Source: Bacillus renqingensis (GTDB lineage Bacteria > Bacillota > Bacilli > Bacillales > Cytobacillaceae). From it: 64,000 nucleotides of DNA. Shown here one piece after another: positions 27,401-35,933 of this stretch. The translations under genes and the position numbers were made by a program. The stretch lies in assembly GCF_016464375.1 (NCBI RefSeq), contig NZ_JADDIU010000004.1, forward strand, positions 62,001 through 126,000. The letters are read 5' to 3'. Each line of letters begins with the position of its first letter. Positions within the stretch are counted from its first letter, which is position 1. A model generated the notes under the pieces. It was not told where the DNA came from. It was given only the letters and a program-made list of their open reading frames with translations, and searched no databases.

Positions 27401-27703
27401 TTGATTAATCTTTCACCAATCGAAATTGATGGCCATACATTTTTAGCTGTGTCCGTGTTACTTCCAAAGACAACCTTGCTCGCCGTAACGAGTGATAAAG
27501 GCTATATTATGTGCGGTGCCCTTGATGTTGGCCTATTAAATGAAAAACTCAAGGACAGAAAAATCATTGCCGGCAGGGCAGTTGGGGTACGAACGATTGA
27601 CCAGCTGTTAGAGGCTCCGCTTGAATCCGTAACATTGGAAGCAGAAGAATTAGGGATTTATAAAGGGATGATCGGCAGGGACGCCCTGCTGAAAATGGTG
27701 TAA
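27401..27703 (+). CDS. yunC: YunC family protein (DUF1805)
   Basis: Small protein of 100 aa of the DUF1805 family, of unknown function. The segment GYIMCGALDVGLLN and the C-terminal VRTIDQLLEAPLESVT are characteristic. A TTG start at 27401 is chosen, giving MINLSPIEIDG, because AAAGGAG lies 10 bp upstream and the in-frame GTG at 27392 abuts that site. It is followed by a terminator. Confidence 0.87.
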   Translation: MINLSPIEIDGHTFLAVSVLLPKTTLLAVTSDKGYIMCGALDVGLLNEKLKDRKIIAGRAVGVRTIDQLLEAPLESVTLEAEELGIYKGMIGRDALLKMV

Positions 27704-27732
27704 AAAGCTTGCTTTGATTAGCAGGCTTTTTT
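27704..27732 (+). terminator. Terminator of yunC
   Basis: AAAGCTTGC and GCAGGCTTT form a stem with a 7-nt loop and a run of T. Confidence 0.8.
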
Positions 27733-27806
27733 GTCGTTTCGGAGATTAGGTTTTTGGGCTAGTTCCTCTTTTTTACGCATACATATAGCATGAAGGGGTG
27801 TTTGAC

Positions 27807-28619
27807 TTGGCTAAATTTCGCAAAAGACGTCTGCGGCGGGGACCGCTGCCATTCCGATATGTCATGCTGCTATCCTTTGTTTTTTTTCTGATCACAACAG
27901 CAATAGGAGTATTACTGGTCAATAAAGGCATTGAACCAACATTAATGCGTTATGCGAAATCAGAAACACGTAATATTGCTTCGATTGTTATCAACCGGGC
28001 GATTACCAAACGAACAACGAGCGTCGGGGAGAATAATGAAGCCATTATTATATCACCTGGGGAAAATGGAACTGGGCAAAATGCCGAGCTCAATACGGAT
28101 TTCATCAACCGGGTATTAGCGGAAACAACTGCACAAATTCAAAAAAATCTTAGAGCGGCAAAACAGGGGAAACTTGCCTCCTTAGAGCAGCTTACAGATG
28201 TGGAAATAGAGACGGAAGACTCCGCATCGAAAAATGAAATCCTTTGGTATGTTCCCTTAGGACGGGCGACAAATATTGCCTTGTTAGGAAATCTAGGACC
28301 GAAAATTCCTGTGAAATTTCAAGCTGTCGGTGAGGTTGAACCAGATGTAAAAATCAAAACGAAAGAAATGGGAATTAATAATACTTGGATCGAGGTTTCG
28401 GTGGAAATTGAAGTTTCGGTTCAAATTATCACCCCGTTTGCAACTGATATTACGAAATTAAATCAAAGCATTCCTGTTGGAAGCAGACTGGTTCATGGCG
28501 ATGTTCCACAATTTTATAACAGCGGAGGCGGGGTAATACCGTCTGTGCAGTTTCCGGTAAAGGAAAAGGGAAAGAAAAAATCTAACAAGAAAACGGAAAC
28601 GAAGAAATCTAACGATTAA
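27807..28619 (+). CDS. yunB: Sporulation protein YunB
   Basis: Protein of 270 aa with a very basic N-terminus (KFRKRRLRRG), one membrane segment at about residues 18-45, and a large external domain with alternating strands; the C-terminus is Lys-rich. In B. subtilis yunB is a mother-cell sporulation gene (SigE regulon) needed for normal spore formation; its mechanism is unknown. The start is a TTG with AAGGGGTG about 6 bp upstream. It is convergent with lytH, and a MITE-like element fills the space between the two stops. Confidence 0.85.
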   Translation: MAKFRKRRLRRGPLPFRYVMLLSFVFFLITTAIGVLLVNKGIEPTLMRYAKSETRNIASIVINRAITKRTTSVGENNEAIIISPGENGTGQNAELNTDFINRVLAETTAQIQKNLRAAKQGKLASLEQLTDVEIETEDSASKNEILWYVPLGRATNIALLGNLGPKIPVKFQAVGEVEPDVKIKTKEMGINNTWIEVSVEIEVSVQIITPFATDITKLNQSIPVGSRLVHGDVPQFYNSGGGVIPSVQFPVKEKGKKKSNKKTETKKSND

Positions 28620-28621
28620 AA

Positions 28622-28740
28622 AGGGCTGCCAAAAGTCAATTTTTCGACTTTTGAACGCCCCTTTTTCTGTTCAAAAATGTTGGTATAACAGCATTCTTGA
28701 TTTTTTAATTCTATAGGATGTGCCCTTTTTGGACAGTCCT
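28622..28740. mobile_element. MITE-like element, copy 1, with built-in terminator
   Basis: About 119 bp bounded by AGGGCTGCCAAAAGTC and, read inward from the other side, AGGACTGTCCAAAAAGGGC. It matches the reverse complement of 57182-57297 over its length. The yunB-proximal end is a hairpin (GGGCTGCCAAAAGTC / GACTTTTGAACGCCC) followed by TTTTT, so it terminates yunB; the other end touches the lytH stop codon. It has no coding capacity. Confidence 0.75.
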
Positions 28741-29722
28741 ATTTTTTCTTTCTTAATTCTATCTTCTCCAGCTGTTTCCATCTTGCCAAATGCGGGTAAG
28801 GGTCAAACGACCATTCCCTAACCCCATTGTCTTTATACATACCATAATGCAAATGGGGCGGGAATTTTCCAGAGGTTCCCGGCGGTCCATAGCCGGAGCT
28901 GCCGACCCCGCCAATCACCATGCCCGGTTCGACAATTTGCCCGACATGAATATTTTTCGCAAAGCCGCTAAGATGGGCGAAATAATGGTACGTATTATTA
29001 ATATCACGGATCCCGATTCGCCAGCCGCCATACTTATTCCAGCCCTTTATCTCGACGATACCGTAGCATGTGGCCCTTACAGGAACACCATAGTTTGCAA
29101 AAATGTCGGTTCCTTCGTGAATTCGCCGCCCGCCCCAGCCGCGTTTGTCGCCCCATGTGCTGCGATAGCTGTGATTGCTATGTAAAGGAACTGGAAACAT
29201 CCGCTTGTCTAAGTCGAGCCGGCCAAAGTGCCGGTATATTTTTGCATAGGCGGCAATGGTGCTAACGGTGCGATCACGCTTATAGTAATTCCATAAGCCA
29301 ATTTTTAGATTATCGTGATCGACTCCGTAGGAAAGCAGATAGTTGGCCATAGCATATAAGACGTCCTCGTCATTCTTTAAGCTGGCCTTACCATCACCAT
29401 CCCCATCAGCACCCATCCCGTTAAAAAATTGAATGATGGCTGCGTTTTCTTCAGCTGGGTTAGGATTAGCTGCCCCAGCCCATACCTCAGGAAGGAAATA
29501 AATCCCAAGTAACCCGTTTGGTTTTGGCAGATCACGGCGCACAAGGCGGATATTTCTTTCATATTGGTCAATGGCTGCTAAATAATACCAAGGGATGTGG
29601 GTTATGGCTTCAACCTTTTCATACAGCCGCATTCTTTCCTGATAGGGGTCAGCTTCTTTTGCCTGAACAACTATGTGACTAAAGCATAAAAGAAAGGTTC
29701 CAACGAACAAAATAACGCGCAA
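28739..29722 (-). CDS. lytH: L-Ala-D-Glu peptidase LytH (M23 family)
   Basis: Sporulation peptidoglycan hydrolase of 327 aa. It has an N-terminal signal segment (residues 1-21), a middle lysozyme-like or substrate-positioning region, and a C-terminal M23 metallopeptidase domain. The zinc ligands are His202 and Asp206 in HEGTD and His292 in HLHYG, with His250 and His290 as further active-site histidines. In B. subtilis LytH (YunA) trims stem peptides in spore cortex precursors to single L-alanine. The position next to yunB is conserved. Confidence 0.9.
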   Translation of the reverse strand: MRVILFVGTFLLCFSHIVVQAKEADPYQERMRLYEKVEAITHIPWYYLAAIDQYERNIRLVRRDLPKPNGLLGIYFLPEVWAGAANPNPAEENAAIIQFFNGMGADGDGDGKASLKNDEDVLYAMANYLLSYGVDHDNLKIGLWNYYKRDRTVSTIAAYAKIYRHFGRLDLDKRMFPVPLHSNHSYRSTWGDKRGWGGRRIHEGTDIFANYGVPVRATCYGIVEIKGWNKYGGWRIGIRDINNTYHYFAHLSGFAKNIHVGQIVEPGMVIGGVGSSGYGPPGTSGKFPPHLHYGMYKDNGVREWSFDPYPHLARWKQLEKIELRKKK

Positions 29723-29899
29723 AGGAATCCTCCTTCCGTATAATGTATAAGTGTAGTTTATGAATTATAAAAAATTTCATTATCGCTAATAAATGGAAAG
29801 AGTACTTGGTGTAAAACAGCTGCCTTGTCGTTGCTGGTGCGAGTATGTTAAAGTGACATCAGAAGCAGTTATTTCTTTTTCGGAATAAGGGGGACGAAA

Positions 29900-30817
29900 A
29901 TGAGCAACAAGGAAGAAATTCTCAGAAAACCGGACTGGTTAAAAATAAAATTAAATACGAATGAATCCTACACAGGATTAAAAAAATTAATGCGTGAAAA
30001 GAACTTACATACCGTTTGTGAGGAGGCCCGCTGCCCGAATATCCATGAATGTTGGGGAGAAAGGCGGACGGCAACCTTTATGATCCTTGGAGATACCTGT
30101 ACCCGCGCCTGCCGCTTCTGTGCGGTTAAAACCGGGCTGCCAACTGAATTAGACTGGAAAGAGCCGGAGCGAGTAGCTGATTCTGTTCAATTCATGAACC
30201 TCAAGCATGTCGTGGTCACGGCTGTTGCCCGTGATGATTTAAAGGATGGCGGAGCAGCCGTTTTTGCCGAGACCGTTCGTGCGATTCGCCGGAAAAATCC
30301 TTTTACAAGCATTGAAGTTCTTCCGTCTGATATGGGGGGCAAGGAAGAAAACTTACGGCTGTTAATGGATGCCAAACCGGACATCTTAAATCACAATATT
30401 GAAACAGTCAGACGTTTAACCCCAAGAGTCAGGGCCAGGGCGCAATATGATCGCTCACTTGAATTTCTCCGCCGGGCGAAGGAAATGGAGCCAAGCATCC
30501 CAACAAAATCAAGTTTAATGGTGGGGCTCGGTGAAACAAAAGAAGAAATCCTGCAAGTAATGGATGACCTGCGGGCAAATCATGTTGATATCATGACCAT
30601 CGGCCAATATTTACAGCCGACGAAAGCGCATTTAAAGGTTCAAAAATATTACAGTCCGGAAGAATTTCAGAAATTACGCGAAATTGCCATGACGAAGGGC
30701 TTTAACCATTGCGAAGCAGGACCGCTCGTTCGATCCTCTTATCATGCCGATGAACAAGTAAATGCGGCCGCAAAGCACAAGCAATTACTTGGAGAACAGA
30801 GCACAAAGGAAGCATAA
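29900..30817 (+). CDS. lipA: Lipoyl synthase LipA
   Basis: Radical SAM enzyme of 305 aa that inserts two sulfurs into octanoyl chains on lipoyl domains. Both cluster motifs are intact: the auxiliary cluster CX4CX5C at Cys40, Cys45 and Cys51, and the radical SAM CX3CX2C at Cys67, Cys71 and Cys74. The C-terminal RSSYHADEQ segment carries the conserved RSS serine ligand. AAGGGGGA precedes the ATG. Its substrates would include GcvH (11796), and its clusters would come from Suf (18795). Confidence 0.97.
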   Translation: MSNKEEILRKPDWLKIKLNTNESYTGLKKLMREKNLHTVCEEARCPNIHECWGERRTATFMILGDTCTRACRFCAVKTGLPTELDWKEPERVADSVQFMNLKHVVVTAVARDDLKDGGAAVFAETVRAIRRKNPFTSIEVLPSDMGGKEENLRLLMDAKPDILNHNIETVRRLTPRVRARAQYDRSLEFLRRAKEMEPSIPTKSSLMVGLGETKEEILQVMDDLRANHVDIMTIGQYLQPTKAHLKVQKYYSPEEFQKLREIAMTKGFNHCEAGPLVRSSYHADEQVNAAAKHKQLLGEQSTKEA

Positions 30818-30824
30818 TAAGAAG

Positions 30825-30860
30825 AGAGTTCAGCCCTCATTACAGGTCTGAACTCTTTTT
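30825..30860. terminator. Bidirectional terminator between lipA and yutC
   Basis: AGAGTTCAG and CTGAACTCT form a 9-bp stem between convergent genes, followed by TTTTT on the plus strand. Confidence 0.85.
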
Positions 30861-30862
30861 AG

Positions 30863-31495
30863 TTATTGATTTCTCCTATGATCATCCGGTGTTAGCCCAT
30901 TTTCATCTTCACTGGCGTTGAGTCGTTTGCCTTGTGGAGATTTTTTCATTTTATTGATGACAACATTCACCTGAGAACGGGCATGCCGATTGGTGGAATC
31001 AAGACTGGCAAGATTTTCAACATCTTGCATTAACGTTTTATTGTCCGTGACATATACATGATAATATCTTGGGACAACAGACATAGCCGTTCTCTTTACT
31101 TGGTCTGCCGTTAAATTGCGGTTTTTGGAATCGGTTTTATAGGCCACTAATACCTCTTTATCGGTTACAAGTGTGGAGGCATCTTGGACATTCGGGAGAT
31201 TCACACTATATTTACTAATAATATGGGCTAACTGTTCACGGTCAATAGCTGTCCGTTGATCATTGGCCGTGTTATCATTCATCAGCGGACTCTTTTGGTG
31301 GCGAACAAAGCCATAGTCATCGCTGGCGTTGCGAACCTTTTCGCCGGCACCTTCACGATAAAGCTCGTGCCGCTTATTGTTGACATTAATGGTATTGCCG
31401 GACTCTTCATATACATCAAGGTTTCCCATGTCCTTAGAACAGCCGGTTATAGCGGTAATGAGGCACAAGCCAAGGGTAATGGCTAATTTTTTCAA
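30863..31495 (-). CDS. yutC: YhcN/YlaJ family sporulation lipoprotein YutC
   Basis: Lipoprotein of 210 aa with the lipobox ITGCS at Cys19. The C-terminal half shows the YhcN/YlaJ pattern VLVAYKTDSKNRNLTADQV followed by VVPRYYHVYVTDN. Members of this family are made in the forespore or mother cell and localise to spore membranes; the precise role is not known. The location next to lipA and opposite yutD agrees with yutC. Confidence 0.85.
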   Translation of the reverse strand: MKKLAITLGLCLITAITGCSKDMGNLDVYEESGNTINVNNKRHELYREGAGEKVRNASDDYGFVRHQKSPLMNDNTANDQRTAIDREQLAHIISKYSVNLPNVQDASTLVTDKEVLVAYKTDSKNRNLTADQVKRTAMSVVPRYYHVYVTDNKTLMQDVENLASLDSTNRHARSQVNVVINKMKKSPQGKRLNASEDENGLTPDDHRRNQ

Positions 31496-31614
31496 CTAAA
31501 ACACCTCCTTTTATTAGAATGACCAAAGCAGATATTTTTTTTCTTAGTAATTGATGGTTTATCGGTTATAATGGGAGTAGACTCTAGGACAGGCAAACAT
31601 TGAGGTGAAATGGC

Positions 31615-31890
31615 ATGGTTATGGTGAATAACACCACGTATGAACTCATACAGGAATTTCGGAACGGTTTTAATGAAGAAGCCTTAAAGGCAAGGTATAG
31701 CGATATCTTATCAAGATACGATTACATTGTTGGCGATTGGGGTTATGGACAATTGCGGCTAAAGGGGTTCTTTGACGACCAAAACCAAAAAGCGACCTTC
31801 GATACAAAAATTAGCACATTAACTGAATACCTTTTTGAATACTGTAATTTCGGCTGTGCTTATTTCGTGTTGAAAAAGGTAAAAAAATAA
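31615..31890 (+). CDS. yutD: YutD family protein
   Basis: Cytoplasmic protein of 91 aa of the YutD (DUF1027) family. The core RYDYIVGDWGYGQLRLKGF is strongly characteristic. Its function is unknown. GAGGTGAA lies about 6 bp before the ATG. A terminator follows directly. Confidence 0.88.
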   Translation: MVMVNNTTYELIQEFRNGFNEEALKARYSDILSRYDYIVGDWGYGQLRLKGFFDDQNQKATFDTKISTLTEYLFEYCNFGCAYFVLKKVKK

Positions 31891-31912
31891 AACTCGCGGA
31901 AAGCGAGTTTTT
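31891..31912 (+). terminator. Terminator of yutD
   Basis: AACTCGC and GCGAGTT form a stem with a 5-nt loop, followed by further T residues. Confidence 0.85.
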
Positions 31913-31959
31913 CACAAAAGAATAAGAAAGCATAAAGTTTTCGACTTTGAGAATTGTCT

Positions 31960-32136
31960 AGCCCCACAAGGAAGGCTTCGACAGCATCAGCATCGCACGA
32001 AGGAAAAGCGATAGCTTTTTCGAGGAGGCGCCAGCGGCTCGAGGTCACAAACCCACCCGTCAAGAAGGCCAAAGAACAGCCTTATCGCCGGCTCGTCTTG
32101 TGCTTGTCGCCGCTAGGCAGGCGCCTTGCGCTTTTC
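31960..32136 (-). repeat. Dispersed structured repeat, copy D
   Basis: It shares CCACAAGGAAGGCTTCGACA, CACGAAGGAAAAGCGATAGC and the terminal GCGCCTTGCGCTTTTCTTA with copies A and E, but has a different central arm (GGTCACAAACCCACCCGTC...). The terminal GCGCTTTTCTT lies 3 bp from the stop of the minus-strand gene at 32140. Confidence 0.8.
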
Positions 32137-32139
32137 TTA

Positions 32140-32433
32140 TTACTGGTGGATCTTGTTATAAGGTGGCTGCTCATCGGCATGCGGATCATCATGTGTTGGA
32201 TGAGCACCTGCCATTTGCCGCGGCATATCTTGATGCAATGATTTATTCTCATAATTGAAGTTACTGTAGCGGCGTTGTCCATCCTTCCAAGGGGTGCTTT
32301 TCAACTGGACAGGCTCCTCTTTTCGAATAGGCGATCCGAATGGGCCATCAGGAAACTCTTCAGCGGTAAGATAATTCTTTTGCTTTTCAACATTTGAAAC
32401 ATCAAAATACTGTTCATTGTCTTTTTCAGCCAT
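32140..32433 (-). CDS. Conserved small cytosolic protein
   Basis: Protein of 97 aa, polar and low in hydrophobic residues (QYFDVSNVEKQKNYLTAEEF, FGSPIRKEEPV, QDMPRQMAGAHPTHDDP). I recall similar Bacillus proteins annotated only as cytosolic protein. The ATG at 32433 is chosen because AAAGGAGTG lies 7 bp upstream; the first in-frame ATG lies within that site. Function unknown. Confidence 0.78.
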   Translation of the reverse strand: MAEKDNEQYFDVSNVEKQKNYLTAEEFPDGPFGSPIRKEEPVQLKSTPWKDGQRRYSNFNYENKSLHQDMPRQMAGAHPTHDDPHADEQPPYNKIHQ

Positions 32434-32488
32434 GTCTTTCACTCCTTTCCCATTATTATTGCAGGGAGGGGAAAAAACATGTGCTAAC

Positions 32489-32755
32489 TTAGACGACTTC
32501 CATTAAAAATAATCTTAATTCCTCGGCATCTTGCTCATTTAACTGAAAAGCAAATTCTAAATAGCCTTCCTCCTCTAAATCGTCCTGACCAATAATCGCA
32601 AAGCGGTTTCCTTGCATATCGAGGACAAGATGTTTCCCATAATGACGCCCTGTTTGGATAATAGCCAAATCGAAACGCTGGTGTTCACCGACAAAGCTAA
32701 CAAATCTTGTGGTAGTTTCTTCTTTATCATCATATAGAAAAAAACGTTCGGTCAT
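32489..32755 (-). CDS. DUF3055 family protein
   Basis: Protein of 88 aa with alternating strands and acidic turns (FFLYDDKEETTTRFVSFVG, KHLVLDMQGNRFAIIGQDDL, LNEQDAEELRLFL). This matches my recollection of the DUF3055 family in bacilli, of unknown function. The ATG at 32755 follows AAGGAG by about 9 bp. It is divergent from yutE. Confidence 0.75.
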   Translation of the reverse strand: MTERFFLYDDKEETTTRFVSFVGEHQRFDLAIIQTGRHYGKHLVLDMQGNRFAIIGQDDLEEEGYLEFAFQLNEQDAEELRLFLMEVV

Positions 32756-32897
32756 ATAGATGGATCTCCTTTTTCGCATTTTCGTGTCCTTTTTATAGTA
32801 ACAAATGAAACAGGAAAATGGGAATAATGAATATGTAGAATGTCAAAATATGCTACAATATGGCTATATGTCGTATCAATAAAGGAAGTGGGGCAAA

Positions 32898-33335
32898 ATG
32901 TATTTTGTTGACCGGGAAAAAATTGAAACTACATTAGTCTATTTAGAAACACAAATCAGCCTTTTCTCAAGCCGGGAAAAGTGGCAAACCGCATTAGAAA
33001 AGGCAGCTTTAGAAAGGATTACGCAGATGTGTCTGGAATCTGTACTAGATGTGGGCAATGCCATGATTGACGGCTTTATCATGCGTGATCCGGGGAGCTA
33101 TGAGGATATTATTGATATCTTAATCGATGAAAAGGTCGTTTCTGCGGAAACAGGGGAATCGTTAAAAGTTCTTATTAGCTTCCGTAAACCGCTTGTCCAA
33201 TCGTATACGGAGATTGACCATAACGAGCTTTTGCAGCAGTTTACAAAACATTTACCAGACCTTTCAACGTTTGCAGCCAATGTACGGGACTATCTGGCAA
33301 ATGAACTTGGTCCTGTTTCTGCTTTTAGAAAGTAA
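32898..33335 (+). CDS. yutE: DUF86/HepT-like protein YutE
   Basis: Helical protein of 145 aa of the DUF86 family. The conserved stretch GNAMIDGFIMRDPGSYEDI matches YutE. DUF86 includes HepT toxins with an RX4HXY motif, but that motif is not present here and no MNT-type antitoxin gene is adjacent, so a toxin role is not supported. GGAAGTGGGG lies upstream of the ATG. Confidence 0.83.
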   Translation: MYFVDREKIETTLVYLETQISLFSSREKWQTALEKAALERITQMCLESVLDVGNAMIDGFIMRDPGSYEDIIDILIDEKVVSAETGESLKVLISFRKPLVQSYTEIDHNELLQQFTKHLPDLSTFAANVRDYLANELGPVSAFRK

Positions 33336-33393
33336 TGGCGAGAGGACAAGAATTTTGTCCAAAATTTAATGAATGATTTTTGGGGTGACTTCT

Positions 33394-34158
33394 TTGAAAA
33401 ACTATAAAGGTTATTTAATTGATCTAGACGGGACGATGTATCGGGGGACTGAGCGAATCGAGGCAGCTTCCGATTTTGTAAAAAAATTAAAGCAACAGGG
33501 GATACCCTATTTATTTGTGACCAATAATTCTTCACGGACACCGGCTCAGGTGGCGGAAAAGCTCGTTGGGTTTGACATCCCTGCGGATGAGCATCTCGTT
33601 TTTACAACAAGTCAGGCAACCGCCAATTATATCTATGATCTAAAAAAGGATGCCTCTGTATATGTTATCGGTGAAGAAGGAATTCAAACGGCGATTGAAG
33701 AAAAAGGATTTCAATTAGCTGAAGAGCATGCGGATTTTGTCGTATTTGGAATCGATCGTTCGATTACCTATGAGAAACTGGCTGTCGGCTGTTTGGCTGT
33801 CCGTAATGGGGCGACCTTTATTTCCACCAATGGCGACATTGCGATTCCGACGGAAAGAGGACTATTGCCTGGGAACGGCTCACTGACAGCGGTTATTACC
33901 GTTTCAACGCAAACTAAACCAATCTTTATTGGTAAACCTGAATCGATTATTGTGGAACAGGCCCTCAAGGTTTTAGGGACGGCAAAGGAAGAGACGCTGA
34001 TGGTCGGTGATAATTATGATACCGATATTTTGGCGGGGATGAATGCCGGAATGGATACGCTATTAGTCCATACCGGGGTGACAACGAAGGAATTACTCGC
34101 AGGTTATGACCGCAAACCTACATACACCATCGATTCTTTAGATGAGTGGGAGTTTTAA
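33394..34158 (+). CDS. yutF: HAD-family phosphatase YutF (NagD-like)
   Basis: HAD superfamily subclass IIA hydrolase of 254 aa. Motif I is LIDLDGTMYRG with two catalytic aspartates, motif II lies in FVTNNSSRTP, motif III is IGKPES, and motif IV is MVGDNYDTDILAG. Its substrate is probably a small phosphate ester. The start is a TTG at 33394 with GGGGTG 7 bp upstream; an in-frame ATG at 33373 lies before that site and is less likely. It ends in a bidirectional terminator opposite yutG. Confidence 0.9.
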   Translation: MKNYKGYLIDLDGTMYRGTERIEAASDFVKKLKQQGIPYLFVTNNSSRTPAQVAEKLVGFDIPADEHLVFTTSQATANYIYDLKKDASVYVIGEEGIQTAIEEKGFQLAEEHADFVVFGIDRSITYEKLAVGCLAVRNGATFISTNGDIAIPTERGLLPGNGSLTAVITVSTQTKPIFIGKPESIIVEQALKVLGTAKEETLMVGDNYDTDILAGMNAGMDTLLVHTGVTTKELLAGYDRKPTYTIDSLDEWEF

Positions 34159-34161
34159 AAA

Positions 34162-34197
34162 AAAGATGGCCGTGCAAAAAAGGCACTGCCATCTTTT
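34162..34197. terminator. Bidirectional terminator between yutF and yutG
   Basis: AAAGATGGCCGTGC and GGCACTGCCATCTTT form a long stem flanked by A and T runs, between convergent genes. Confidence 0.88.
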
Positions 34198-34198
34198 T

Positions 34199-34705
34199 TT
34201 AATCCTTCTGCTCAACTCCGGCTGCTCGGTGGGCTAGTCTGCTCGAGGCTGCTGCTGCGATGGCGCCGACAATATCATCTAAGAAGGTATGACATTCCCC
34301 GGTTGATTTATCATTTAAACGTTCCAATATCCCGGGCTTCTGCTTGTCGATGTAGCCATAGTTTGTAAAGCCAATCGATCCGTATACATTGACAATTGAG
34401 AAGGCCAGAATTTCATCCACACCATACAAGCTCTCATCTGTCGCAATAATCGATTGCAGCGGCTCCTCAAGCATGCCTTTTTCCGCCAGCATGTCAAGCT
34501 GGATGCCGGTAATGATGGCATTTTGGACTTCGCGTTTGGTAAGAACACGCTCGACATTCTCGACACAATCCTCAATCTTTAAATGATCATGATACTTCTC
34601 TTGCAAATAAAACACTAAATCGGCAATATCCTGTATTTGGACACCTCTTTCTTTCAGCCATCTCCGTGCTGTTTCTTCGGTTAGATTGATTATGTTGTCC
34701 GCCAT
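34199..34705 (-). CDS. yutG: Phosphatidylglycerophosphatase A-like protein YutG
   Basis: Protein of 168 aa of the YutG/PgpA-like family. The C-terminal part has GSIGFTNYGYIDKQKPG and HTFLDDIVGAIAAAASSRLAHR, the latter resembling the PgpA active-site region with paired acidic residues. It lacks the membrane segments of enterobacterial PgpA, so enzymatic activity is uncertain. AGGTGATTTGAGGA precedes the ATG. Confidence 0.82.
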   Translation of the reverse strand: MADNIINLTEETARRWLKERGVQIQDIADLVFYLQEKYHDHLKIEDCVENVERVLTKREVQNAIITGIQLDMLAEKGMLEEPLQSIIATDESLYGVDEILAFSIVNVYGSIGFTNYGYIDKQKPGILERLNDKSTGECHTFLDDIVGAIAAAASSRLAHRAAGVEQKD

Positions 34706-34877
34706 TCCTCAAATCACCTTTTCTGTAAATTTTGTCTATACCTATTAGTTTATAATATGCAATTATTTCAAAACAATCAACTAAACCTCTTAGCTTTTCC
34801 GGTGATTTAAAAAAGGGAAGACAACAAGTTTTGCCGTGTTAACACATATACATAACTTTAGAAGAGGTGAATGCTTA

Positions 34878-35888
34878 ATGTTATCGAAACTGTTAGAAAA
34901 CCAGTATGGCATTACGGCCAAAGAGCAAATCAAACTCAATTCCTTTGATGCACTAAGAGGGAATGGCTGGCTTTATTTAATCGTTCATTCACGAGACAGG
35001 GAAGAAGCCGATTTGAAAGAATTAAGCGCGCTAGCACAGCATCTCAGAGGATATGGTGATCAACATGTCCCTATTATTTTACCGGCAAAGGATGGGAATT
35101 TGATTACAACTTGGGAACAACAGAATTATTGTGTGTTAGCTACAAGAGAAGTTGAAAGGCAAAAGCGGCAGATCAAATTGGGGCGGAAACTGGCCAAATT
35201 TCATGAGCGGGGCAGGCGGGTTCCGTTTCAAATTGAACGGTCCTCACGAATCGGGCAATGGAAGCGATTATGGGAAAAACGGTTGGAGCAAATGGAAAAT
35301 GTTTGGAATGGTTTGCTGTTTCAATCACCCGAAGATGAATTTGAACAGATGTTTATTGAATCGTTTCCCTATTATATGGGGTTGACAGAAAATGCGATAC
35401 AATATTTAGTGGATACAGAGCTCGATGATGAACCGTTGGAAACGGATGGCGGTACCGTTTGTCATGAACGTTTTACCGCCAAAACATGGAGTGGAGAGTA
35501 TCTCATGAAAAATCCGTTTGATTGGGTTTTCGATCACCGCAGCCGTGATTTGGCCGAGTGGACAAGGGAGCGATTTTTCCGTAATCATCAAACATATGAT
35601 GTAGAATTAAAGCAGTTTTTTGCAGAATACCAAAGTATTGTACCGATATCCTCCTTTTCATGGAGGCTGCTGTATGCAAGGCTGATTTTTCCGCTGCATT
35701 ATTTTGACTGTATTGAAAGTTATTATTCCACCCGTTCGGAGCAGGAAAAAAGATTATTAGAGGAGCGTTTAGGCAGAATCATCAAACATTCAGCGGAAAA
35801 TGAACGATTTCTGGCTGGATTTTTTCACATAAGCGGTGCGCCGATTAACCGAATAAATCTCCCACAGCTGGAGTGGCTTTATCCCTAA
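34878..35888 (+). CDS. yutH: Spore coat protein YutH
   Basis: Protein of 336 aa of the CotS/YutH kinase-like family. In B. subtilis YutH is a spore coat component. The kinase-like fold is degenerate: LGRKLAKFHERG in the middle resembles the aminoglycoside-phosphotransferase-like region, but the HXD catalytic loop is not convincing. The ATG at 34878 follows GAAGAGGTGA; the earlier ATG at 34836 lacks a site. Expression is expected in the mother cell late in sporulation. Confidence 0.83.
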   Translation: MLSKLLENQYGITAKEQIKLNSFDALRGNGWLYLIVHSRDREEADLKELSALAQHLRGYGDQHVPIILPAKDGNLITTWEQQNYCVLATREVERQKRQIKLGRKLAKFHERGRRVPFQIERSSRIGQWKRLWEKRLEQMENVWNGLLFQSPEDEFEQMFIESFPYYMGLTENAIQYLVDTELDDEPLETDGGTVCHERFTAKTWSGEYLMKNPFDWVFDHRSRDLAEWTRERFFRNHQTYDVELKQFFAEYQSIVPISSFSWRLLYARLIFPLHYFDCIESYYSTRSEQEKRLLEERLGRIIKHSAENERFLAGFFHISGAPINRINLPQLEWLYP

Positions 35889-35933
35889 ACAGTTGGTAAA
35901 ATGGAAAAAAGAAATTATCGAAAGGAAATGAGC

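Noticed and set aside
32898-33335. HepT-type toxin of a toxin-antitoxin pair
   Set aside because: DUF86 includes HepT toxins, but the catalytic RX4HXY motif and an adjacent nucleotidyltransferase antitoxin are both missing; the gene is the conserved yutE.
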